NCBI GenBank assembly: GCA_045655645.1
Contig: JAZOPS010000013.1
Span: 1-13,881 of the forward strand
Source of the DNA: Fimenecus sp045655645
GTDB taxonomy: Bacteria; Bacillota; Clostridia; Oscillospirales; Acutalibacteraceae
DNA: 13,881 bases
Reading direction: 5' to 3'
Shown piece by piece: positions 1-6,087 of the stretch. A program made the position numbers and the translations under genes. The stretch's first letter is position 1. Each line of letters opens with the position of its first letter. The notes below the pieces were generated by a model that was not told the origin of the DNA, searched no databases, and saw only the letters and a list, made by a program, of their open reading frames with translations.

Positions 1-459
1 GAACGACATGGCTACGATCCGACTTTGTTCTTGTGTAAATCCGTAAGTTTCAATAAGGGATTTAAGACCTTGTGCTTCTTCAACAGGATTTAAGTCTTCA
101 CGCTGTAAATTCTCGATAAGAGCAAATACGCTTGCTTCTTCATCGGTCATTTCACGAATAGTTACAGGAACTTCTGTAAGACCTGCCATACGCGCTGCAC
201 GCCATCTGCGTTCACCAGCTACAAGCTGATAACTACCGTCTGACATTGGACGAACAAGCAACGGTTGGATAATTCCGTTTTGCTCAATGCTCTTTGCGAG
301 TTCTTCAAGAGCTTTTTCGTTAAATATCTTTCTTGGCTGTTCACGGTTAGGCTCAATCTCGCTAATCGGGAGAGTTACAGCAGTATTGTTGCTCTCTGTT
401 GCGGAATTATCAAGGAAGAGCGCGTCTAAACCTGTGCCCAATCCACCTTTTTTCGCCAT
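1..459 (-). CDS. parB: Chromosome-partitioning protein ParB (Spo0J), 3' end cut off by the window
   Basis: ParB is the CTP-dependent DNA clamp that loads at parS sites near the origin, spreads, and works with ParA to segregate the origins. The first 153 residues are visible. The N-terminus MAKKGGLGTGLDALF is typical of chromosomal ParB, and such basic N-termini contact ParA. Next comes the ParB/Srx fold with the CTP-binding box GERRWRAAR at residues 82-90 and ENLQRED at 116-122, then the start of the helix-turn-helix (YGFTQEQ, 139-145). The ATG at 459 follows GAGGTGAAG, 12 bases after the parA stop, so parA and parB are one operon. The last eight visible residues (SRIVAMSF) do not fit the expected helix-turn-helix pattern; see findings. 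Family assignment is secure. Distinction from the neighbouring Noc rests on the N-terminus and the position beside parA, because the specificity residues lie outside the window. Confidence 0.93.
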   Translation of the reverse strand, partial: MAKKGGLGTGLDALFLDNSATESNNTAVTLPISEIEPNREQPRKIFNEKALEELAKSIEQNGIIQPLLVRPMSDGSYQLVAGERRWRAARMAGLTEVPVTIREMTDEEASVFALIENLQREDLNPVEEAQGLKSLIETYGFTQEQSRIVAMSF

Positions 460-471
460 ATCTTCACCTCA

Positions 472-1236
472 TCACTTCTGTTGTGATAAGAATTCATCTG
501 CAAAAGCGTCATAAGCCAATGCGCCTTTTGAATGCTTATCATAATACATAATTGGCTCACCAAATGATGGAGCCTCTGAAAGTCTGACATTTCTTGGAAT
601 TGTTGTTTTATAGACTTTATTTGGGAAGAATTTTTTAATCTCCGTCACAACTTGTTGTGTAAGATTAAGTCTTCCGTCATACATTGTCTGCAAAACACCT
701 TCAAGTTCAATGTGTGGATTATAAAGTCTTTTTACCTGGCGGACAGTTGCCATAAGCTGTGCAAGACCTTCAAGAGCATAGAATTCACATTGAACAGGCA
801 CTAAGAATGTGTCTGACGCTGTTAATGCGTTGATTGTAATAAGACCGAGAGAAGGGGGACAGTCAAAGAAAATATAATCATACTTGTCCCAAAGTTGAGC
901 AACCGCAATTTTAAGTCTTGCTTCTCTCTTCTCAATCTCAATCAATTCAACTTCTGCACCGGCAAGATTCAAATCAGCAGGAATAACATCAACATTTTTA
1001 AACTGTGTCTTTACAACTGCATCGTTTGCATTTATATCTTTAACAAGCACATCATAAGATGAATTTGTGATTTTTCTTTTGTTTATACCAAATCCACTTG
1101 TTGAATTGCCCTGTGGGTCAATGTCTGCAAGTAAAACTCTGTATCCCTTTGCGCCAACTGCGGCTGCAAGGCTCACGGCAGTAGTAGTTTTACCTACACC
1201 ACCTTTTTGGTTAATAATTGAAACAACTTTTGCCAA
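472..1236 (-). CDS. parA: Chromosome-partitioning ATPase ParA (Soj)
   Basis: ParA-family ATPase that dimerises on DNA with ATP. It drives origin segregation with ParB, and in Bacillus the homologue Soj also controls DnaA. With the start proposed here it is 254 residues, the usual size. The deviant Walker A motif KGGVGKTT is at residues 11-18, with the signature lysine K11 and P-loop lysine K16. Walker A' LLADIDPQGN is at 35-44 and the FFDCPPSLG Walker B region lies mid-protein. The C-terminal part carries TTIPRNVRLSEAPSFGEP, typical of Soj. The start is taken as TTG at 1236-1234: it gives the family-standard N-terminus (M)AKVVSIINQKGG and has GGAG nine bases upstream. An in-frame GTG at 1275 would add 13 atypical residues behind a poor ribosome binding site. 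The gene lies 12 bases upstream of parB. Confidence 0.96.
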   Translation of the reverse strand: MAKVVSIINQKGGVGKTTTAVSLAAAVGAKGYRVLLADIDPQGNSTSGFGINKRKITNSSYDVLVKDINANDAVVKTQFKNVDVIPADLNLAGAEVELIEIEKREARLKIAVAQLWDKYDYIFFDCPPSLGLITINALTASDTFLVPVQCEFYALEGLAQLMATVRQVKRLYNPHIELEGVLQTMYDGRLNLTQQVVTEIKKFFPNKVYKTTIPRNVRLSEAPSFGEPIMYYDKHSKGALAYDAFADEFLSQQK

Positions 1237-1245
1237 AAAATCCCA

Positions 1246-1249
1246 CTCC
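1246..1249 (-). promoter_or_regulatory. Ribosome binding site selecting the TTG start of parA
   Basis: Reads GGAG on the minus strand, nine bases before TTG (1236-1234). It supports the non-ATG start over the upstream in-frame GTG at 1275. Confidence 0.6.
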
Positions 1250-1312
1250 GAAATGATAAAAAGGTGATATTTCACACCCTAATACCCGATTTTATACAAG
1301 TATAACATACTT

Positions 1313-1341
1313 ATTATAAAAATAAAAGAATTATTTTTAAA
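1313..1341 (-). promoter_or_regulatory. Candidate sigma-A promoter for parA-parB
   Basis: On the minus strand TTTAAA (1341-1336), a 17-base spacer and a perfect TATAAT (1318-1313) point at parA, giving a leader of about 70 bases. An alternative extended -10, TGTTATACT (1307-1299), lies just downstream without a clear -35. The parS palindrome lies about 57 bases upstream of the -35. The region is A+T-rich, so chance matches are likely. Confidence 0.4.
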
Positions 1342-1397
1342 TTTATATGGCAAATTTTAGCAACAAAATGTGTTATATTTGCATAAAAACCATGTTA

Positions 1398-1413
1398 TGT
1401 TTCACGTGAAACA
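1398..1413. promoter_or_regulatory. parS: parS site 1 (ParB loading site)
   Basis: A perfect 16-base palindrome, TGTTTCACGTGAAACA, identical to the Bacillus subtilis consensus parS. It lies between the noc terminator and the parA promoter, about 940 bases from the parB start. ParB would nucleate here and spread over the flanking DNA. Confidence 0.95.
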
Positions 1414-1420
1414 ATAGGGT

Positions 1421-1451
1421 AAAAGCAAAAGACTCCCTTTCGGGAGCCTTT
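1421..1451 (-). terminator. Rho-independent terminator after noc
   Basis: Read on the minus strand, AAAGGCTCCC, a GAAA tetraloop and GGGAGTCTTT form a ten-pair stem with one G-U pair, running into TTTTGCTTTT. On the plus strand the same G-U position is an A-C mismatch, so the element is built for minus-strand transcripts. It lies about 100 bases after the noc stop and separates noc from parA-parB. Confidence 0.72.
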
Positions 1452-1485
1452 CGCTGTGGATGTGGGGTGTGAAAGAGAAGGATAT

Positions 1486-1549
1486 GGGTGGCTTTCGCCA
1501 CTATATAAAATCACCTGAGTTATCGGGGGATAACGGGTGGTTTTACCGT
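1486..1549 (-). other. Cluster of short hairpins in the noc 3' untranslated region
   Basis: This describes the rest of the gene-free stretch 1237-1550. Between the noc stop and its terminator there are perfect small inverted repeats: GTGGC-TTTC-GCCAC (1488-1501, a GAAA tetraloop on the minus strand), GTTATC-GGGG-GATAAC (1519-1534) and an overlapping imperfect stem at 1533-1549. No reading frame or known RNA family is recognised. The remaining bases (1237-1397) are A+T-rich and hold only the parA promoter candidate. Confidence 0.45.
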
Positions 1550-1550
1550 T

Positions 1551-2378
1551 TTATGTAGCAATATCTCTTACTACATCATCAATTTTAGGAATTCGCACTA
1601 TGTATTCTACATATTCATCAGTTTCTGTCTTTACTGAATCCGCATCAATTCCTGCTCGTCTTATATTATCAACTGCATTATTCAATGTGTTGATAAATAT
1701 GCGAATATCTTTAAAACCACGAAGCATTTGTTTCTTTGGTGCTTCGTTTTTGCGAATCATCTGCTCAATCAGTTGTTCACTCTCGCTAACGGTTAAATGT
1801 CTGTCAATAATTATTGATAACGCGCGAGCCCTTTGCATCTCGTCAGTTAAAGATAATAACGCTCTTGCGTGACGCTCTGAAAGACCTGCTCGGCTTATCT
1901 GATAACGCATTTCGTCGCTAAGTTTTAATAATCTTAATTTATTTGATATTGTTGATTGCGCCTTGCCTAACTTTTTGCAGAGTTCTTCTTGACCCATGTG
2001 ATAATCACTGACAAGAACTGCTAACGCTTCTGCTTCTTCAAAATAATCAAGGTCCTGTCTTTGAAGGTTTTCAAGCACTGCAAAAATTGCAGAATCTGTT
2101 TCGGAAATATCACTGACAACACATGGCACTTTTGTCAATCCTGTAAGTCTTGCTGCGCGAAGTCTTCTTTCACCTGCAACAAGTTCATATTTTCCGTTTT
2201 CAAGTGCTCTGACTATGAGTGGTTGCAAAATTCCGTTTGCGCGGATACTTTGTGCCAACCCTTCAAGTTCGTCATAATCAAATCTTTTTCTTGGCTGATT
2301 TGGATTTGGGAGAATATCGCCTTGTGGAATAGAAAGTATCTGACTTTCTGTTCTGATTTTATTTTGTTTTTTGAGCAT
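1551..2378 (-). CDS. noc: Nucleoid occlusion protein Noc (ParB family)
   Basis: Noc is a ParB paralogue that binds its own sites (NBS) around the chromosome and keeps the division machinery off the nucleoid. It is 275 residues, with the CTP-binding box GERRLRAAR at 69-77, ENLQRQDLD at 103-111, the helix-turn-helix GKAQSTISNKLRLLKL at 138-153, and the C-terminal DIRIFINTLNNA...EYIVRIPK segment that resembles Bacillus Noc. The four residues reported to define Noc rather than ParB DNA specificity are all present at the correct spacing: Q141, K147, K152 and R169. The position beside rsmG is also that of Bacillus noc. The ATG at 2378 follows GGAGG; upstream in-frame starts (TTG 2477, ATG 2474) lack a ribosome binding site. 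The usual N-terminal membrane-targeting amphipathic helix is not obvious: residues 1-17 are basic and polar. Confidence 0.9.
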   Translation of the reverse strand: MLKKQNKIRTESQILSIPQGDILPNPNQPRKRFDYDELEGLAQSIRANGILQPLIVRALENGKYELVAGERRLRAARLTGLTKVPCVVSDISETDSAIFAVLENLQRQDLDYFEEAEALAVLVSDYHMGQEELCKKLGKAQSTISNKLRLLKLSDEMRYQISRAGLSERHARALLSLTDEMQRARALSIIIDRHLTVSESEQLIEQMIRKNEAPKKQMLRGFKDIRIFINTLNNAVDNIRRAGIDADSVKTETDEYVEYIVRIPKIDDVVRDIAT

Positions 2379-2413
2379 AAATAAAAACCTCCGCAGTGCT
2401 TGTCCTTGACATA

Positions 2414-2443
2414 AGAATAACACTGTGAAGGTCTGTTTGTAAA
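2414..2443 (-). promoter_or_regulatory. Candidate promoter for noc
   Basis: On the minus strand TTTACA (2443-2438), an 18-base spacer and TATTCT (2419-2414) preceded by TG (extended -10) lie in the 111-base gap between rsmG and noc. It would let noc be expressed apart from mnmG-rsmG. Support is motif match only. Confidence 0.4.
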
Positions 2444-2489
2444 GAAAATCCGTTCGTCCAAAAGCCTTATGCATCAACGGTTTTCGTCA

Positions 2490-3203
2490 TTATTTTAAAG
2501 GTTTTTTAGCAATTTGTGCAGAAGGTCTTGGATATTTTGTCGGAGTTTGCGAATTCTTTTTAATTGTTATAATTCTGCGAGGCATATTTTCGACTAAATC
2601 AAACACAATATCCTCATTTATTTTTCCACCGAGAATGCCGATTGCTTTTCTTGCTGCTTCCATTTCTTCATTACTTTCGGCAGATTTCATTGAAACAAAG
2701 CTACCGCCTTGCTTTACAAAAGGTAAGCAATATTCAGAAAGGACGGGGAGAGCTGCAACTGCTCTTGCTGTTGCAAAATCAAATTGTTCTCTGTATTTTG
2801 AAAGTTGTGCTGCTTCTTCGGCTCTCATGTGAAGAGTTTCACCGTTAACACCACATTCGTTAAGAACATTTTCAATAAATCCTAACTTTTTCTTTGTACT
2901 GTCAAGAAAAGTCATATTTATATCAGGTCTTGCCAGTTTCAACACAAGTCCTGGGAATCCTGCACCTGTGCCAACATCAATAATTTTTGCATTTTCAGGA
3001 ATATTAACATATTTGAAAATAGCAAGGCAGTCTGCAAAATGCTTAACTGTTACATCGTCAGGTTCTTTGATTGCAGTGAGATTAAAACTTTTATTTGTTT
3101 CAATAAGCAACTCTGCAAACTTATCAAGACGAGTAAATACGCCTTCATTGATTTCTATTTCAAAAGGTTTAATTGTTTCGTAAAATAACTCTTTATTTAA
3201 CAT
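2490..3203 (-). CDS. rsmG: 16S rRNA (guanine-N7) methyltransferase RsmG (GidB)
   Basis: SAM-dependent methyltransferase that makes m7G in the 530 loop of 16S rRNA; loss gives low-level streptomycin resistance in several bacteria. It is 237 residues, the family length. NLTAI at 41-45 and HFADCL at 55-60 are typical of the N-terminal part. The SAM-binding motif IDVGTGAGFPG is at 75-85, followed by FLDSTKKKLGFI at 99-110, the acidic-loop region that contacts SAM. FDFATARAVAALP follows in the C-terminal half. The start overlaps the mnmG stop by one base (TAATG), and AAAAAGGA inside the end of mnmG serves as its ribosome binding site, so the two are translationally coupled. The last ~20 residues are a basic, proline-containing tail. 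Confidence 0.97.
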   Translation of the reverse strand: MLNKELFYETIKPFEIEINEGVFTRLDKFAELLIETNKSFNLTAIKEPDDVTVKHFADCLAIFKYVNIPENAKIIDVGTGAGFPGLVLKLARPDINMTFLDSTKKKLGFIENVLNECGVNGETLHMRAEEAAQLSKYREQFDFATARAVAALPVLSEYCLPFVKQGGSFVSMKSAESNEEMEAARKAIGILGGKINEDIVFDLVENMPRRIITIKKNSQTPTKYPRPSAQIAKKPLK

Positions 3204-5071
3204 TATATCTGTTCCTTTTTAAGATAAATAAGCAATACTGAAATGTCCGATGGTGAAACACCACTTATACGAGATGCTTGACCAACACTTTCAGGACGAA
3301 CTTTTTTAAGTTTTTCTCTCGCTTCAAGGCGAAGAGAATAAACATCGTCATAATCTATATCTGCAGGGATTTTCTTGACTTCGAGTCTTCTCATTTCGTC
3401 AACCTTTGCCTGTTGACGCTTGATATATCCCTCATATTTCAAATCAATTTCAACTTGCTCAAAAATATCCGGTGTAAGCTCTGGTCGAGTTTTGTCGAAT
3501 GGTGTCAAACACTCATAGTCAAGCTGTGGACGCTTAATAAGTTCAGCAAGTCTTATACCTGTCTTCATTGGCGCTGTTTCACGTGAAACAAGCACTTCAT
3601 TGATTTCATCCGATGGTGCAATAGTAATACTTTCAACTCTTTCTCGCTCTTGCTTTATAAGTTCAAGTTTATTTAAGAATTTATCATATCTTTCTTGTGA
3701 GATAAGTCCGATTTCATAACCATAGTGCATAAGACGGATGTCAGCATTATCCTGACGAAGTAAAAGTCTGTATTCACTACGGGATGTCATCATTCTGTAT
3801 GGGTCAGAGCAACCCTTTGTCACAAGGTCATCAATAAGTGTACCAATATATGAGCTTGCACGGTCAAGGATAAATGGCTCTTTACCTTGAATTTTTCTAA
3901 CTGCATTCACGCCTGCAACAAGTCCCTGTGCCGCAGCTTCTTCATATCCTGATGAGCCGTTAAACTGACCTGCACCAAATAAACCATCTATTTCGTTAAA
4001 TTCAAGAGATGCTTTAAGTGCCAATGGGTCAACACAGTCATATTCAATTGCATACGCAGTTCTCATAACCTCAACATTTTCAAGACCTTTGATACTTCTA
4101 AGGAATTTTAACTGAACATCTTCAGGAAGAGAAGATGACATACCTTGAAGATATAATTCTTCTGTATCAAGTCCACATGGCTCAATAAACAACTGATGAC
4201 GCTCTTTTTCTTCAAAGCGGACAATTTTATCTTCAATACTTGGACAATATCTTGGGCCAACACCCTCAATTTTACCAGAATAAAGGGGAGAGAGATGAAT
4301 ATTTTCAAGAATTATCCTCTTTGTTTCTTCGTTTGTATATGTAATGTGACAAACTGATTTGTTCTCTGGAAGTTCGGTTGTTGCAAAAGAGAATGGAACA
4401 ATCTGCTCGTCACCCTCTTGAATTTCTAATTCAGAAAAATCAACACTGCGTCTATTAACTCGTGAAGGAGTACCTGTTTTAAATCTACGAAGTGGAATAT
4501 CCATTTTATAAAGTGCTTCTGAAAGACGAGTTGCGGCAAACATACCGTCAGGGCCACTTTCATAAGAAATATCACCAATATAAATTCTTCCACCCAAAAA
4601 TGTACCCGTTGCAAGAATAACTGCTTTAGCAGAATATATTGCTTCCAGTTGAGTTTTGAGATAGAAAATCCCATCCTTTTTATAAAGGTCAACAATTTCA
4701 GCTTGCTTCATATCAAGGTTTTCTTGTTTTTCAAGGGTATGTTTCATATATTTGGAATATTCGCGTCTGTCAATCTGTGCACGCAAAGAATGAACCGCAG
4801 GGCCTTTGCCTCGATTCAACATTCTTGTCTGTATGGATGTTTTGTCAGCAGCAATACCCATTTCACCACCAAGAGCGTCAATTTCACGAACAAGATGTCC
4901 TTTTGATGTTCCACCAATTGACGGGTTGCAAGGCATATTACCAACCCAATCCATATTAATTGTAAAAATAACTGTTTTTGCACCAAGTCTAGCAGAAGCC
5001 AAAGCCGCTTCAATACCTGCGTGACCTGCGCCAATAACAGCTATATCATATTCCTTTGCAAAATATTCCAT
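3203..5071 (-). CDS. mnmG: tRNA uridine-5-carboxymethylaminomethyl synthesis enzyme MnmG (GidA)
   Basis: FAD enzyme that, with MnmE, installs the cmnm5 group on U34 of certain tRNAs. It is 622 residues, the usual length. The FAD-binding Rossmann motif GAGHAG is at 14-19. NMPCNPSIGG around C48 and GVGPRYCPSIEDK carry the two conserved cysteines. RMLNRGKGPAVHSLRAQ and the C-terminal ASRISGVSPSDISVLLIYL are family hallmarks. The start is the ATG at 5071, with AAGGA eight bases upstream (5084-5080) and the family N-terminus EYDIAVIGAGHAG; an upstream in-frame extension to 5128 would run through the terminator hairpin and is rejected. The partner gene mnmE, which normally lies directly upstream, is not in the window. 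A perfect parS lies inside the gene, over codons 494-499. Confidence 0.98.
   Translation of the reverse strand: MEYFAKEYDIAVIGAGHAGIEAALASARLGAKTVIFTINMDWVGNMPCNPSIGGTSKGHLVREIDALGGEMGIAADKTSIQTRMLNRGKGPAVHSLRAQIDRREYSKYMKHTLEKQENLDMKQAEIVDLYKKDGIFYLKTQLEAIYSAKAVILATGTFLGGRIYIGDISYESGPDGMFAATRLSEALYKMDIPLRRFKTGTPSRVNRRSVDFSELEIQEGDEQIVPFSFATTELPENKSVCHITYTNEETKRIILENIHLSPLYSGKIEGVGPRYCPSIEDKIVRFEEKERHQLFIEPCGLDTEELYLQGMSSSLPEDVQLKFLRSIKGLENVEVMRTAYAIEYDCVDPLALKASLEFNEIDGLFGAGQFNGSSGYEEAAAQGLVAGVNAVRKIQGKEPFILDRASSYIGTLIDDLVTKGCSDPYRMMTSRSEYRLLLRQDNADIRLMHYGYEIGLISQERYDKFLNKLELIKQERERVESITIAPSDEINEVLVSRETAPMKTGIRLAELIKRPQLDYECLTPFDKTRPELTPDIFEQVEIDLKYEGYIKRQQAKVDEMRRLEVKKIPADIDYDDVYSLRLEAREKLKKVRPESVGQASRISGVSPSDISVLLIYLKKEQI
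3575..3590. promoter_or_regulatory. parS: parS site 2, inside mnmG
   Basis: A second perfect copy of TGTTTCACGTGAAACA. It encodes LVSRET (MnmG residues 494-499), so the site and the protein sequence are kept together. It lies about 2.2 kb from parS site 1, on the same side of the origin. Confidence 0.93.
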
Positions 5072-5085
5072 AATATCATTCCTTG

Positions 5086-5123
5086 AAAAAAATCGGCGAT
5101 AAGTATTCCTACCACCGCCGATT
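5086..5123 (-). terminator. Rho-independent terminator between jag and mnmG
   Basis: On the minus strand AATCGGCG (5123-5116) pairs with CGCCGATT (5098-5091), followed by TTTTT. The stem can be extended inward by four pairs, three of them G-U, leaving a loop of about nine bases. It starts five bases after the jag stop, and its T-run ends just before the mnmG ribosome binding site. It is probably a partial terminator or attenuator, because no clear separate mnmG promoter is seen. Confidence 0.6.
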
Positions 5124-5128
5124 ATCAA

Positions 5129-6085
5129 TTAGTCTGTAATTGTTGGGATTTCAACTTTTCCGTAAAGAGTGCCACCATCAATATCGCTTTTTGGTGCTCT
5201 GTCTGGAGAAATCTCTGGTTTATATGCTTCTTTTTTCTCGTGTCTGCCACCACGGTTATAGCCACCGTTTCTGCCACGAGAATGATTTTTTGCGCCTTCA
5301 ACAGGAGTAATAACAACTCTTCTGTCAAGGTCTGAACCAATTGAGTGAGAAGTTGCACCTTGCACATCTTGAACTGCTGTGTGAATGATTCTTCTCTCAT
5401 AAGGGTTCATTGGTTCAAGAGAAATATTTCTTCCTTGACGAACAGCTTTAATTGCTGTTTTTCTTGCAAGGATTTTAAGAGTTTCTTCTCTCTTTGCACG
5501 GTAGTTACCAACATTGATTGAAACTCTCTTATAACTCTGGTTGCCCTTATTTGCCATCATTCTTGCAAGATACTGAATAGCATCAAGAGTTTCGCCGCGT
5601 TTACCGATAATGATACCATAATCATCACCGCAATCAAGTTCAAAATAAATCTCTTCTTCATTTGACATTTCTTTGATATTGCATTCTGTCATGCCAAGAC
5701 CGAGAACAATTGACTTGATATATTCAACTGTTTCACCATAGAGATTTGTTTCGTTTAAAGGAAGAGTTGTTTCTTCTTTCTTTTCTACTTTAACTTCCTT
5801 AACTTCTTCTTTTTTCTCTGGTTTTTTATTTTCGTTTTTAACGACTTTTTTGTCGTGTTTTTTGTTGTTTTTGTTATTTGGTTTCTTTTCTGGTTTTGGG
5901 TCTGCTACTTCAATTGAAATCTTAACTTTTGCAGGGTTACCACCAAAAAGACCAAGGATTTTCTTAACAGGAGTCTGCAAAACTTCAACTGAAAAATCGT
6001 CAAAGTCAGTAAGGCCCAATTCGAGCATAGCTGCAGCTCTTGCTTCGTCAACCGTATTACCGGTTCCGATTGCTTCTTTAATCAT
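5129..6085 (-). CDS. jag: RNA-binding protein Jag (KhpB/EloR), Jag-N, KH and R3H domains
   Basis: Jag/KhpB is a cytoplasmic RNA-binding protein linked to cell elongation and division control in Firmicutes; it is almost always next to yidC. It is 318 residues, much longer than Bacillus Jag (about 208). The Jag-N domain is at 1-52 (GNTVDEARAAAMLELGL, then KKILGLFG). A Lys/Glu-rich low-complexity linker follows at about 62-108. The KH domain spans about 117-192 with the GKRG loop at 161-164. The R3H domain spans about 200-262, with NPYERRIIHTAVQ at 227-239. A C-terminal tail holds Arg/Gly-rich segments (269-281) and ends acidic. Most of the extra length is the linker and tail. The ATG at 6085 follows GAGGTG inside the end of yidC, leaving a two-base gap to the yidC stop, so the two genes are coupled. 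Confidence 0.96.
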   Translation of the reverse strand: MIKEAIGTGNTVDEARAAAMLELGLTDFDDFSVEVLQTPVKKILGLFGGNPAKVKISIEVADPKPEKKPNNKNNKKHDKKVVKNENKKPEKKEEVKEVKVEKKEETTLPLNETNLYGETVEYIKSIVLGLGMTECNIKEMSNEEEIYFELDCGDDYGIIIGKRGETLDAIQYLARMMANKGNQSYKRVSINVGNYRAKREETLKILARKTAIKAVRQGRNISLEPMNPYERRIIHTAVQDVQGATSHSIGSDLDRRVVITPVEGAKNHSRGRNGGYNRGGRHEKKEAYKPEISPDRAPKSDIDGGTLYGKVEIPTITD

Positions 6086-6087
6086 AT

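Noticed and set aside
287..514. Open frame of 75 codons on the plus strand
   Set aside because: Antisense to the parB start and parA end; an artefact of codon bias on the other strand.
1454..1462. TGTGGATGT, resembling an inverted canonical DnaA box
   Set aside because: Two mismatches to TGTGGATAA, isolated, and inside the noc 3' region away from the origin elements.
1537..1872. Open frame of 111 codons on the plus strand
   Set aside because: Antisense to the conserved C-terminal half of noc; no recognisable domain.
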